Source: Chitinophaga barathri
Lineage (GTDB): Bacteria; Bacteroidota; Bacteroidia; Chitinophagales; Chitinophagaceae
NCBI RefSeq assembly: GCF_003807585.1
Contig: NZ_RMBX01000001.1
Coordinates: 682,001 to 746,000, forward strand
Length of the DNA: 64,000 bases
Reading direction: 5' to 3'
Shown here: piece by piece, positions 53,152 through 62,259 of the stretch
Layout: each line of letters opens with the position of its first letter
How positions within the stretch are numbered: the first letter of the stretch is position 1
Translations under genes and position numbers: made by a program
The notes under the pieces: model-generated
Told to the model about the DNA's origin: nothing
Database searches by the model: none
What the model saw: only the letters and a program-made list of their open reading frames with translations

Positions 53152-53946
53152 TTATATTTTTTCTTCAGGCTCCTGTATCCTTACGATGGATTCCTGTTCC
53201 ACCACCAGGTAAGGTTTCGCGGCTTTCGGCGCGGGAGCTTTGTGTTTGTGCGCCAGGAATTTGGTCCTGAACTTTTCGGAAGCCCTCCGCGTGATGGACT
53301 TGCCGTGGCCGAAGCAGGCAATGTCAAAGTCGAAGGTAGACAGCTTTTCGAGACTGTGTTCGGCTTCCGTGAAGTTTTCGTAGAAGCAGCTGTAACTCAG
53401 TCCAAACAGGTTATCAGCGGCATCCGCGGCAAACAGCACATTTTTCCGCCCGGGCATAAAGAAGGCCAGCTGGCCGGCGCTATGGCCCGGAACGTGGATG
53501 GCGTGCAGGCCACCCGCCACAGGCAGCCAGTCCCCATCCTGCAACAGCACATCCACCTTTGTGGACGGGATGTAACCTGGAGCATTTTTGATGAACAGGT
53601 TGTACATCATTTTATTTACAAGACTTGTGAAATAAGGCACGGGCGGTTTAGCCACGAATCCTTTTTCCACGTTCAGTTTCTCCGCAGGATGCATATACAC
53701 TTTTGCACCGGTGATCACCTTCAGCTGGGCCGCGCTGCCCGCATGATCCGGGTGACTGTGGGTGAGCAGGATATGCTTCAGCTCTTCTGGCTGACGGCCT
53801 ATTTCCCTGATCATTTCTATGATCTGCCCGGTACTGTCCGGCACCCCCGTGTCTATCAACGTGAGCTTTTCATCCTCAACCAGGAAAGCGTTCACTTTCC
53901 CGAGTTGCAGCTCATACACATTTTCTGTGATCCGCCTGATACTCAT
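53152..53946 (-). CDS. Metallo-beta-lactamase-fold hydrolase inside the nuo operon
   Basis: 264 aa. Zinc-ligand motif THSHPDHAG, then VPGHSAGQLAF, AADAADNLFG and CFGHGKSIT, the order of glyoxalase-II-like or SoxH-like MBL proteins. The C-terminus (KHKAPAPKAAKP...) is a basic tail. It is not a known complex I subunit or assembly factor. It is on the operon strand with wide gaps on both sides (134 nt to nuoB, 110 nt to nuoCD), so it is co-directional and may be transcribed with nuo. Function in the complex is not implied by the sequence. Confidence 0.88.
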   Translation of the reverse strand: MSIRRITENVYELQLGKVNAFLVEDEKLTLIDTGVPDSTGQIIEMIREIGRQPEELKHILLTHSHPDHAGSAAQLKVITGAKVYMHPAEKLNVEKGFVAKPPVPYFTSLVNKMMYNLFIKNAPGYIPSTKVDVLLQDGDWLPVAGGLHAIHVPGHSAGQLAFFMPGRKNVLFAADAADNLFGLSYSCFYENFTEAEHSLEKLSTFDFDIACFGHGKSITRRASEKFRTKFLAHKHKAPAPKAAKPYLVVEQESIVRIQEPEEKI

Positions 53947-54080
53947 CCGTACATGATTTTATATAGATCCCGGGGAGAAGTCTTATCCCGTCCGGCGTTT
54001 TTAAACCCATTCTGTATAGTGCTCCGGTTTGAATCGTATCTCTCCGGCGTTTACAATCAATTTAGTGCTCCCGGCTGAAA

Positions 54081-54719
54081 CTATATTTCATCCGGTGTTT
54101 TAAATTCTGTCATCTGCTGGCGTTTCTCACGGTTCAGGTCTCTCTGCGATATCTTTTCGGGTTTGATGACGCCCTGGTCCCCGATCGTCCAGCTGAGGGG
54201 GCGCTTTTCTTTGCCAACGGACTGCTGCAGCAGCACCAGCCCATGCATAAAGGCGTCCGGCCTGGGAGGGCAGCCCGGCACGTATACGTCTACGGGCAGA
54301 AATTTATCCACGCCCTGCACCACGCTGTAAATATCATACATCCCGCCTGAATTTGCACATGATCCCATAGAAATTACCCAGCGGGGCTCCATCATTTGTT
54401 CATACAGGCGCTGAATAATGGGCGCCATTTTGATAAACACCGTTCCGGCGATGATCATCACATCCGCTTCGCGGGGCGTGCCGCGGATCACTTCCGCGCC
54501 AAAACGGGCCAGATCATACTTGGGCGTCATGCCCGTGGCCATTTCCACGAAACAGCAGCTGAGGCCGAAGTGAAAAGGCCACATGGAATTCTTACGCCCC
54601 CAGGCTACGAGCCGCTCCACGGAGGTAAGCATCACGGCCTGGCTCACGGATTCCTCCATGGAATAGTTGCCTGCCTTCTGAGTGGCGGCATCCTTTGGTT
54701 CAGTTAACCACCACTTCAT
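54081..54719 (-). CDS. nuoB: NADH:quinone oxidoreductase subunit B
   Basis: 212 aa, carries terminal cluster N2 next to the quinone site. Tandem cysteines C55-C56 (LSCCFVEMA), plus C121 (MGSCANSGG) and C150 (VPGCPPRPD), the expected four ligands. The start overlaps the nuoA stop by 20 nt. The C-terminal tail after GVIKPEKIS is long and charged. Confidence 0.97.
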   Translation of the reverse strand: MKWWLTEPKDAATQKAGNYSMEESVSQAVMLTSVERLVAWGRKNSMWPFHFGLSCCFVEMATGMTPKYDLARFGAEVIRGTPREADVMIIAGTVFIKMAPIIQRLYEQMMEPRWVISMGSCANSGGMYDIYSVVQGVDKFLPVDVYVPGCPPRPDAFMHGLVLLQQSVGKEKRPLSWTIGDQGVIKPEKISQRDLNREKRQQMTEFKTPDEI

Positions 54720-55164
54720 GTTCGATCGTTTTAGGTTGAATCGTCTTGGCAGCTTCTTTATCTGTTTCTTTCCGCATTTTATGATAAGCCTTCAGTATCT
54801 TTTTCCCGTCCGGCCCAAAATCAAGCGCGCCGTTGCGCCACTCGTACACGAGCACGGCCAGTAATATAAAAATGAATACAGATACACCGATAAAACCCGC
54901 CCATCCAAGCTCGCCGAAGGCAATAGCCCATGACACTACGAACACCGTTTCGATGTCGAAGATCACAAACAACATGGCGACGAGGTAAAACTGGGAGGGG
55001 AATCTCAGGCGGGCGGAACCGGTGGACAGTACACCTGACTCATAAGCTTCGCCGGTGGAGCGGTCTTTATGGCGCTGGCCCAGGATGTAGGACAGACCCA
55101 GGATAGCCAGTACCAATACAAGCACAATACCGCCAAATACAAGAAAAGGCCAGGTCGGGTTCAT
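54700..55164 (-). CDS. nuoA: NADH:quinone oxidoreductase subunit A
   Basis: 154 aa, first gene of the operon. Three membrane helices ([66 protein letters not shown]) with the conserved [10 protein letters not shown]. The C-terminal tail is charged. The upstream 156-nt region carries an AT-rich inverted repeat (55217-55281). Confidence 0.96.
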   Translation of the reverse strand: MNPTWPFLVFGGIVLVLVLAILGLSYILGQRHKDRSTGEAYESGVLSTGSARLRFPSQFYLVAMLFVIFDIETVFVVSWAIAFGELGWAGFIGVSVFIFILLAVLVYEWRNGALDFGPDGKKILKAYHKMRKETDKEAAKTIQPKTIEHEVVVN

Positions 55165-55216
55165 GGTGATTGTTTTATAGTCGATCTGAATGATCCGGTA
55201 CTAATTGAGCCGATTT

Positions 55217-55281
55217 GTTGTTTTTGTATGTCCATGCTGCGCTGCATCGCTCCGGATGCCGACGATAAAACAAAAAACAAC
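55217..55281 (-). repeat. Inverted repeat upstream of nuoA
   Basis: gttgtttttgt (55217-55227) faces acaaaaaacaac (55270-55281), nearly perfect with one extra A; an inner gcatc/gatgc stem lies at 55245-55260. On the minus strand this is between the CBS-domain gene and nuoA. It could be a terminator for the upstream gene, an operator or an mRNA leader structure. Confidence 0.45.
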
Positions 55282-55320
55282 GCTGGGTAACAGGGGCTGG
55301 CTGTGGATTAGATTGCCTTG

Positions 55321-55761
55321 CTAGTGGTGAGTGCCGTTAATGTAACATTCGAGGTTTTCAATAATGTGCTTCTGCTCGTCCATAATGTATTTCACAACGT
55401 CCCCGATGGAAATAACGCCGATCAGCCTGCCGCCATCGTCTACTACGGGCAGATGACGGATTCTTTTATCTGTCATCTTACACATGCAGTTTTCAATGGT
55501 TTCGTCTTCAGTAACAGTAATAGGATGTTCCGTCATAATCTCGCGAATGGTTGTTTCCTTGGAGGCACGGCCTTTCAGGATCACCCTGCGGGCGTAATCC
55601 CGCTCGGAGAATATACCTAAGAACCTGTCTTTGTCTAATACTACAAGGGCTCCCACGTTTTTGTCCACCAGCACTTTCAGGGCTTCATAAACGGTGCTGT
55701 CTGGATGTACGGAGTATACTGCGTGACCTTTGCCCACCAAGATATTTCTGACTCTGCCCAT
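55321..55761 (-). CDS. CBS-pair domain protein
   Basis: 146 aa made of two CBS domains and little else (VHPDSTVYEALKVLVDKNVGALVVLD and ITVTEDETIENCMCKMTDKRIRHLPVVD). CBS pairs bind adenine nucleotides such as AMP, ATP or NAD. The first domain continues with GIFSERDYARRVILKGR, typical of the group. It lies upstream of the nuo operon in the same direction with 156 nt between, so a link to energy state is attractive but unproved. Confidence 0.92.
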   Translation of the reverse strand: MGRVRNILVGKGHAVYSVHPDSTVYEALKVLVDKNVGALVVLDKDRFLGIFSERDYARRVILKGRASKETTIREIMTEHPITVTEDETIENCMCKMTDKRIRHLPVVDDGGRLIGVISIGDVVKYIMDEQKHIIENLECYINGTHH

Positions 55762-55844
55762 GGTAAGCTGATTTTAACGTGAAACAATACGATGTGCGAA
55801 AAACCTACTTTAAGTTAACTGTTTTTTTCTGCAAAATCAAAAAG

Positions 55845-55894
55845 TAAAAGGAAAAAAGAATCCCACATTCCTGCGTTCATCTCTTTTCCTTTTA
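55845..55894 (-). terminator. AT-rich hairpin between GH35 and CBS genes
   Basis: taaaaggaaaa (55845-55855) with ttttcctttta (55884-55894), 28-nt loop. It lies about 90 nt after the GH35 stop. Weak and AT-rich, so only a possible terminator. Confidence 0.35.
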
Positions 55895-55980
55895 TCTGAT
55901 AATGATCTATACGTTATGTTTTTTCCACGTTTGTTAGCACACGCTGCTCATGGCAATGCAGTGCCCAAACGGCTTTGCTG

Positions 55981-57798
55981 CTATTCCATCTCCTTATGGC
56001 CGGAAACAGCTGCTCCCTCCGTCTGGTGAAGGTCGAATACCTTAATGTCGTTCTCCCCTGTTTTCAGCCAGCTGGCGGGGCAATACAGCCGTTTCTGCGG
56101 CCCTATCTCCCAATAACGGCCCAGGTTATGCCCGTTCACCCACACAATGCCTTTTTTGAACCCGCTCATATCTATAAATGTATCGCCGGTTTTCTCCAGG
56201 CTGAATTTCCCCGCGAAGAACTGCCCGGGCTTGCCCGCTTCGGCTTTGGACGACTGCAAATTTTTGATAAAGACTTCATCCATCGGCAGGCCGTATACTT
56301 CCCAGTTCATCAGCGTCATGCCGTTCAGCACCACACGGTCTGTAATGCCCTTGCGGTCTATCAGGAACTGCGCAAAGTTGATGCGGCCCATGCCTTCCAC
56401 CACTATTTCCAGCACGGGATCTTTTACGTCGCTCTTCGGTATATCGATCGTGCGCTCGCCCAGCCTTCTGTCCAGCTTGCCTACATATTGGCCGTTGAGA
56501 TAAACGGTGGCGTAATCGTGCAGTTCGGTGATGGTGAGTTTGCCGCTTTTATGACCGATGAGTTTTGTTTTGTACACCATAAACCCGTAATCCTGTCCGT
56601 ATGCCTCAAATGGTTTGGGTTGCACGGAGGCCACAGGCGCCGGGAGATGTTCCCAGATACTGGAATAAGCCGCCAGCTTTACTTCCGGAAAAACGATCGT
56701 CGGGATGGCTGAGGGTATTTTGGGCAGTTTTTGTTTTTTTGGAAGATATGAACCGATCAACTGGCGAAGAGCGTTGTATTTCGCGGTGGTATCGCCATTT
56801 TCGTTGATGGGCGCATCGTAATCGTAACTGGTCAGGTCCGGCTCGTATCCGCCTTTACCGCCGGAGTTCGCGCCGGCGGTATAACCGAAGTTCGTACCAC
56901 CGTGGATCACGTACAGGTTAAAGGATTTTTTATGGTCCATCAGGTATTTCACTTCATCCACGATGCCTTTTATACCGGGTCTTGCCCATTTTTCACCCCA
57001 ATGCGTCAGCCAGCCGGGATAAGACTCGCTGCTAAAGGAGGGTACATCCGGGTTCTGGCGCGTGGCGGCGGCAAATGCCTCGTCCGACCCACCGGAATCA
57101 AGACCGATGGCGGCGCCTGGAATAGAGCCCGCATCCAACATATAGGCCGTAGGGCCGTCGGCTGTATAATAAGGCACTACTATGCCGTTCTGGTCCCAGA
57201 GTTCTTTCAGGCGCAGCAGGTAGTTTTTATCGTTGCCAAAACTGCCATATTCATTTTCCACCTGCACCATCAGGATGGGCCCGCCTTTGGTCACCTGGAG
57301 GTCTTTCACCTGCGCGGCCAGCGCTTTTACATAACGCTCTACCGCCGCCATGTAGCGCGGATCCATGCAGCGCACCTTGATGTCCGGTATACGCAGCAGG
57401 TACGGCGGCAGTCCACCGAACTCCCATTCGGCGCATACATACGGGCCGGGGCGGAACAATACCCACATATTTTCTTCCTGGCAGATGCGCACAAATTCCG
57501 CGATATCACGATTGTCCGACGTAAAATCGAAAGTGCCTTCGGTCTGCTCATGATAGTTCCAGAAAACGTAAGCGGCGATGGTGTTGCAGCCCATGGCTTT
57601 GGCCATCTGGATGCGGTGGCGCCAGTATTCCTTCGGAATGCGCGCGGGATGCATTTCCCCGCTGATGATCTGGTATGGTTTCCCGTCGAGCAGGAACTCG
57701 GATTTGCCGAGCGCAAATACATGCGGCTTTTTATCCGCCTGGGCCTGCGCCATCCAGCAGGAAAGCGCCAGGCATCCGGTTAAGAGTAGCTTCTTCAT
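55981..57798 (-). CDS. Glycoside hydrolase family 35 beta-galactosidase
   Basis: 605 aa with a signal peptide (LLLTGCLALSCWMAQAQ). GH35 (beta/alpha)8 domain about 27-340: start PYQIISGEMHPARIPKEYW, acid/base E183 in VQVENEYGS, nucleophile E258 in SFSSESYPGW. The C-terminal half (about 360-605) is beta-rich, of the jelly-roll kind, with YVGKLDRRLGERTIDI and IVWVNGHNLGRYW. It probably removes terminal beta-galactose from oligosaccharides in the periplasm or at the surface. It is not close to the SusC/SusD pair. Confidence 0.95.
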   Translation of the reverse strand: MKKLLLTGCLALSCWMAQAQADKKPHVFALGKSEFLLDGKPYQIISGEMHPARIPKEYWRHRIQMAKAMGCNTIAAYVFWNYHEQTEGTFDFTSDNRDIAEFVRICQEENMWVLFRPGPYVCAEWEFGGLPPYLLRIPDIKVRCMDPRYMAAVERYVKALAAQVKDLQVTKGGPILMVQVENEYGSFGNDKNYLLRLKELWDQNGIVVPYYTADGPTAYMLDAGSIPGAAIGLDSGGSDEAFAAATRQNPDVPSFSSESYPGWLTHWGEKWARPGIKGIVDEVKYLMDHKKSFNLYVIHGGTNFGYTAGANSGGKGGYEPDLTSYDYDAPINENGDTTAKYNALRQLIGSYLPKKQKLPKIPSAIPTIVFPEVKLAAYSSIWEHLPAPVASVQPKPFEAYGQDYGFMVYKTKLIGHKSGKLTITELHDYATVYLNGQYVGKLDRRLGERTIDIPKSDVKDPVLEIVVEGMGRINFAQFLIDRKGITDRVVLNGMTLMNWEVYGLPMDEVFIKNLQSSKAEAGKPGQFFAGKFSLEKTGDTFIDMSGFKKGIVWVNGHNLGRYWEIGPQKRLYCPASWLKTGENDIKVFDLHQTEGAAVSGHKEME

Positions 57799-57956
57799 TA
57801 TGTAAAATAGACGTGAGTAACTGAAAATCAGCCGTAAACCTAATGAATGATTCGCTATTAACTGATACTTTTTTAATCATTCCGGGTGTGGAATTCACCT
57901 TTAATGATATAAATTTATCAGCATACATTCCCGAAAACCGCGCCCGGCCGCAATTA

Positions 57957-58940
57957 TTATTTCCCGATCTCCACGTTCACCGCATTCAGCAAAGACTTTG
58001 CATCCCTGCTATCCTGTGTAAGTTCCCAGATCATCACACCGGCGGCTTTATTGCTCATGGCAAAGGCCACTTTTTGCCTGATCGTGCCCAGGCCGTTGTA
58101 ATAGATCTTCCCGCCGCCGGTCACCATCACTTCATCCGCGTTTTCCGCGCCGGGGTATTGCACAATGAGTTCATTATACCGGATGCTGGAAGGCGCATTG
58201 GCCCCAAACCCGTACCCGTAGAAAGGCAGGCCCACCAGCAGTTTTTCAGCCGCTACTTTACGCGTACCGTTAAAATAATTGAAATCGCTTACAGCCATTT
58301 CGTACGGAGAATGCGGGCCGGGCCTGCCGGTATCCCAGGGGCCGGTTTTGTCGTAGCTCATGATATTGATAAAGTCATAACTCAGCATGGTGGCATCGGG
58401 GATCTTATTGGCGTTCCAGGAAGCGAGCGCGGCCGTCATGAGTTTCTTGCGGGCGGTGAGCGCTGTGCGCAGCTCAGCCACAAAAGCGGGATAGTCCCCG
58501 TTGATCAGTTCGTTCTCCAGGTCCACATCCACCCCGTCGAAACCATGCTGCTCCACCAGCGCCAGGATGCCGGTCACAAACGCGGTCCTTTTGGCGGGTT
58601 TGATCAGTTCCGCGAGATAAGCGGGCGCTCCGCCGCCGCCGATGGACATATATACCCTTACCTTTCCGGCGTGCGCTTTGTCCACCACCTGTTTCACAGC
58701 GGGATTGATGTTAAAACTTCCGTCTGCCGCAGGGTTCAGGAAAGCGAGGTTCAGATCGGTGATCTTCGTAAGGTCGATGGAATTGACGGCGGTATGCCAG
58801 TCGTTGCTGCTCATGAGATAACCGAGCACGCGGAAAGTTGTTTGTTTTTCATCCTGTGGTTCCGCGCTGGTTTTCTTTTTACAGGCGAGGGAAATGGCGG
58901 CTAAAAACACTATGTACGCTGCCAGCAGTAATTGTTTCAT
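57957..58940 (-). CDS. Glycoside hydrolase family 18 lipoprotein (chitinase/endo-N-acetylglucosaminidase type)
   Basis: 327 aa. Lipoprotein signal (FLAAISLACKKK, Cys 20). The GH18 motif DGVDVDLE (D135-x-x-D138-x-D140-x-E142) is complete with E142 as the catalytic acid; the SxGG strand motif is MSIGGGGAP. Late blocks IMSYDKTGPW and GVMIWELTQD fit the fold. It may attack chitin or the chitobiose core of N-glycans; the family has both activities. 158 nt upstream of the GH35 start, on the same strand. Confidence 0.93.
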   Translation of the reverse strand: MKQLLLAAYIVFLAAISLACKKKTSAEPQDEKQTTFRVLGYLMSSNDWHTAVNSIDLTKITDLNLAFLNPAADGSFNINPAVKQVVDKAHAGKVRVYMSIGGGGAPAYLAELIKPAKRTAFVTGILALVEQHGFDGVDVDLENELINGDYPAFVAELRTALTARKKLMTAALASWNANKIPDATMLSYDFINIMSYDKTGPWDTGRPGPHSPYEMAVSDFNYFNGTRKVAAEKLLVGLPFYGYGFGANAPSSIRYNELIVQYPGAENADEVMVTGGGKIYYNGLGTIRQKVAFAMSNKAAGVMIWELTQDSRDAKSLLNAVNVEIGK

Positions 58941-59094
58941 AAGAAAATAAAATGATGATGACCAATAATCATACGGCGCTGCATCCCGCGGTGGCGCGGC
59001 AAGGCGGTAATGACGATAAAAAAAGGATTATTGGTTAATGAGAGCAGCGTGAAGATAAAACAACCGTTTTATATATCCAACAAATACCCGCATA

Positions 59095-59122
59095 CAAAAA
59101 AGGGCATACTAATGTATGCCCT
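59095..59122 (-). terminator. Terminator of the 59152-60015 gene
   Basis: Perfect 8-bp stem agggcata (59101-59108) with tatgccct (59115-59122), 6-nt loop; on the minus strand a T run follows at 59100-59095. About 30 nt after the stop. Confidence 0.8.
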
Positions 59123-59151
59123 CTGCGATCCTTATGGCAATATATCCCCTG

Positions 59152-60015
59152 TCAGGGATTCGTTGAGAAATAGTCTATGCGGAATGTCCAGTAAGTAGGC
59201 GCCGGATTATATTCGGTGATCACATACCGGCTCACCAGACTGCCGTCGCCGGTGTACTCGCTGGTCCGCTGCCATCCCTGCGGCCCCTCTCCTGTCCAGT
59301 TGTTGCGGGAAAGCAACGGAGGGCTGCCGTAGTCCATCGGAAGACGGAAAGCCAGCCCGTGGCTCAGGCTCATCAGCCTTTCCAATGCAATGGAATTATC
59401 GTACTGCCCGTATACCGGTATCTGGATGTTCCCCTGGTAAATGATGTCCCTGAAATTTTGCCCGGCAAACACATATCGCGCGGTATCCGGCAATCCGTGA
59501 ATATTGCGGGCGATCTCCAAGACGGTATCCGGCCTGTACAGGTACCTGACCGAGCCGCTGAGGTACAGCGAGTCCCTGTTCGGATAACTGCTGTACCAGA
59601 CTTCCATCTGCGAGGGCAGCGTATCATTGCCGGGATAGATAAATTTCCGGCGGGCGTTCACGCTGGGAAATGCGGGAAGATAGTTGTCCGACTGCGTCAT
59701 CCGGCGGTTTGCATCATACAGCAGCGAATCTTTGGATTCAAACCGCAGTTGGAGGGTATCACCGTTCGCTGTATAAACGTAGCGGCTAACGGGCTTAAAA
59801 TGACTGTTATAATGCAATTCATACACCTGCTTCAGAAAATGTTGGGCCGGCTCTCCCGGCAGCGGGTTCGGTGAACCGCTTCTCCTTACTATCGTTATTT
59901 TACTGACAAGCCATTGCGGCTTTGCCGGAACGGGCGGCTCTTCAGGGCCGGGGTCTTTGATGCAGCCAGCCAGCAGGAGGATGCAAAGGAAGCTAAAACA
60001 GGAGGCGGTTTTCAT
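59152..60015 (-). CDS. Hypothetical lipoprotein
   Basis: 287 aa from ATG 60015. Lipoprotein signal FLCILLLAGCIKDPGPEEPP. The mature part has short repeated beta segments with YxY endings (FLKQVYELHYNSHFKPVSRYVYTANGD, SLLYDANRRMTQSDNYLP, RRKFIYPGNDTLPSQMEVWY), as in the DUF4595-like Bacteroidota lipoproteins; family assignment uncertain. No enzyme motif is seen. Surface or periplasmic. Confidence 0.7.
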   Translation of the reverse strand: MKTASCFSFLCILLLAGCIKDPGPEEPPVPAKPQWLVSKITIVRRSGSPNPLPGEPAQHFLKQVYELHYNSHFKPVSRYVYTANGDTLQLRFESKDSLLYDANRRMTQSDNYLPAFPSVNARRKFIYPGNDTLPSQMEVWYSSYPNRDSLYLSGSVRYLYRPDTVLEIARNIHGLPDTARYVFAGQNFRDIIYQGNIQIPVYGQYDNSIALERLMSLSHGLAFRLPMDYGSPPLLSRNNWTGEGPQGWQRTSEYTGDGSLVSRYVITEYNPAPTYWTFRIDYFSTNP

Positions 60016-60240
60016 AAAGGGGTGGTTTAAATACACTTAAAGTTACCTGTAAACCTCCTGAATATTATTACTTGATCAAGTAATCAATGGCTACTTTCAA
60101 CGGTTAGGATTTACTTATTCGGGTATCCCTGCCCCTAAAGCTTACGCCCTTGACACATGTAATAACCCGGTGTTATTTAATATCAATTCACCTTCCACAT
60201 TACCAGCAAAATATTACCGGCCTCCAACCAGGCGAATACC

Positions 60241-61023
60241 TCAACGGTATTGTTTTTCATCCGGCTGACGGGCAGCTGTACGATTCTCCAGGGCTTTCAC
60301 CCTTTCCTCCAGCGCTTCATTCCTTTTGCGCTCCTCGATGAGGTACAGCGTCAGCTCTTCTACCTTTTGAAGCAGCTTTGCCTGCATATCACCTACATCC
60401 AGCCCTGCGGATTTTACTTCTTCCGCTGAAGGAATAGCGGGCAGATGATGATGGGTTTTTATGTAAGCATCCAGCTCAGCAAGGGTAGGAAGCTGGTAAT
60501 CTTTCTGAAATACATGGTCTGCCCAGGTTTCCTGGGTAACTTTTATTTTGCGGGCGCTCATGACGCCGTGCACGGACAGTTTGTAGGCAGACTGGGCATT
60601 TCCCCCAATCCCCATGTTGGCATTGGCGTCGATCATCACCGCATTTTTATTATTGCCGTAGATGTCAATTAGGTTCATGTAGATGAACTGATCCAGCAGC
60701 CGGATGTAGGAACTACCACGTTGCGTTATTTTACGGGTTATACCCCCTGGCCCGTTGTAGGCGTTATTGCCGATGCCCACCCCTGAATAGGAAACACCCG
60801 GCTCGCTGGCCCAGAGATACATGTTGGCACCCTGTAGAGGGTTGCCGGTCTCAACCCATTTCAGCTCCATGCGGGTAGTGGTGTGGGGGCCGGATATACT
60901 CAACATTTCAGGAGGATTAGTGCCCGCTCCTATGCTTGCATTACCGATAGACGGGAAATGGTTCTGTGCAAAGGTTGAAATAGAAAAAAAAAGCTGGATC
61001 AGCAAAATGGAAAACATTTTCAT
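60241..61023 (-). CDS. Secreted protein with the Bacteroidota tail-fibre-type C-terminal module
   Basis: 260 aa from ATG 61023. Signal peptide (SILLIQLFFSISTFAQ). Middle part is Gly/Asn-rich (NASIGAGTNPPEMLSI, VGIGNNAYNGPGGI, NMGIGGNAQSAYKLSVHG). The C-terminal module, WADHVFQKDYQLPTLAEL, then HHHLPAIPSAEEV, then GDMQAKLLQKVEELTLYLIE and a coiled coil, is a widespread end of Bacteroidota surface proteins related to the S74 endosialidase-chaperone kind. It is probably trimeric. Function unknown. Confidence 0.7.
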   Translation of the reverse strand: MKMFSILLIQLFFSISTFAQNHFPSIGNASIGAGTNPPEMLSISGPHTTTRMELKWVETGNPLQGANMYLWASEPGVSYSGVGIGNNAYNGPGGITRKITQRGSSYIRLLDQFIYMNLIDIYGNNKNAVMIDANANMGIGGNAQSAYKLSVHGVMSARKIKVTQETWADHVFQKDYQLPTLAELDAYIKTHHHLPAIPSAEEVKSAGLDVGDMQAKLLQKVEELTLYLIEERKRNEALEERVKALENRTAARQPDEKQYR

Positions 61024-61074
61024 GGGTATAAAGATTAGTTTTTTGTAGGAGGTCAAGATAGCTAAATTTCTGAA

Positions 61075-61105
61075 TTGTCCAGCTTTGCCGGATTGCGTAC
61101 TTTCG
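61075..61105 (+). promoter_or_regulatory. Candidate promoter of the cyclopropane synthase gene
   Basis: TTG at 61075-61077, 20 nt spacer, TACTTTCG at 61098-61105 (one mismatch to TAnnTTTG). It gives a leader of about 20 nt before the ATG at 61134. Confidence 0.45.
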
Positions 61106-61133
61106 TAAAACACCAGCCCCGACAATTTATTTT

Positions 61134-62255
61134 ATGGGAAAAGATATGTTCAAGAGTATTCTCACCCGGCTTCTCTCCTCCGCCGGCGTTACAGTGAACG
61201 GAACCGAACCATGGGACATTACCGTACACCATGAAGACTTCTACCGCAAAACATTGACCGAAGGCTCCCTGGGCCTTGGAGAAGCGTATATGTCGCAGTG
61301 GTGGGACTGCCCCGAGCCGGACGAATTCGTTACCCGCATCCTGCGCAACAACCTGGCCCAACAGCTGAAGCCCAGTCTCAAACTGAAAATGGACGTGCTC
61401 CTCTCCCGCCTGTTCAACCGCCAGCAGCCCGCTGCCGCTTACCGCAACGGCAGCCGGCATTACGACATCGGCAACGACCTGTTTGTACTGATGCTGGACA
61501 AACGTATGACCTATACCTGCGGGTTCTGGAACAATGCTCGTACGCTCAACGAAGCGCAGGAAAACAAACTGGACCTTACCTGCCGCAAACTGAAACTAAG
61601 GCCCGGAATGCATGTGCTGGACATCGGCTGCGGATGGGGCAGCTTCGGGAAGTTTGCCACGGAAAACTATGGCGTGAAAGTGACCGGCATCACCATTTCA
61701 AAAGAACAGGCCGAGCTGGGCCGCAAAATATGCAAAGGTCTGCCAGTGGATATCCGCATCATGGATTACCGCTCACTACGCGAACGGTTCGACGCGGTAG
61801 TATCCATCGGGATGTTCGAACATGTGGGTTACAAAAATTACAGCACGTATATGAAAACGGTGCACAGCTGCCTGAAAGAAGACGGCCTGTTCCTGCTGCA
61901 TACCATCGGCGCAAACCGCACCTCCACCCTCACCGATCCCTGGATCAACAAATACATTTTCCCGAATTCGCTCATCCCCTCCATCCGCCAGATCGGCGAA
62001 GCCATAGACGGATTGTTCGTGATGGAACACTGGGAGAATTTCAGCGTGGATTATGATAAAACGCTGATGGCCTGGTATGACAACATCTCGTCCAACTGGG
62101 ATCGGCTGAAAGGCAAATACGACCCGGTGTTTTTCAGGATGTGGAAATATTACCTGCTTTCCTGCGCCGGGGCATTCCGCTCCCGGAGCAACCAGCTGTG
62201 GCAGGTGGTGCTTTCCAAAAGCGGGGTACCGGGCGGTTACCAGTTCGCCCGATAA
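61134..62255 (+). CDS. Cyclopropane-fatty-acyl-phospholipid synthase family
   Basis: 373 aa SAM-dependent methyltransferase that adds a methylene group to unsaturated phospholipid acyl chains at the membrane. N-terminal lipid-binding region (about 1-110), SAM-binding motif VLDIGCGWGSFGKFATENYG (about residues 161-180), the CFA-specific RHYDIGNDLFVLMLDKRMTYTCG, and FEHVGYKNY. A second ATG is at 61146. It may also be a related methyltransferase with another lipid substrate. Confidence 0.92.
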   Translation: MGKDMFKSILTRLLSSAGVTVNGTEPWDITVHHEDFYRKTLTEGSLGLGEAYMSQWWDCPEPDEFVTRILRNNLAQQLKPSLKLKMDVLLSRLFNRQQPAAAYRNGSRHYDIGNDLFVLMLDKRMTYTCGFWNNARTLNEAQENKLDLTCRKLKLRPGMHVLDIGCGWGSFGKFATENYGVKVTGITISKEQAELGRKICKGLPVDIRIMDYRSLRERFDAVVSIGMFEHVGYKNYSTYMKTVHSCLKEDGLFLLHTIGANRTSTLTDPWINKYIFPNSLIPSIRQIGEAIDGLFVMEHWENFSVDYDKTLMAWYDNISSNWDRLKGKYDPVFFRMWKYYLLSCAGAFRSRSNQLWQVVLSKSGVPGGYQFAR

Positions 62256-62259
62256 AGGA

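Noticed and set aside
59010..59198. 62-codon plus-strand ORF before the 59.1-60.0 kb lipoprotein end
   Set aside because: It runs through the minus-strand terminator and into the lipoprotein gene.
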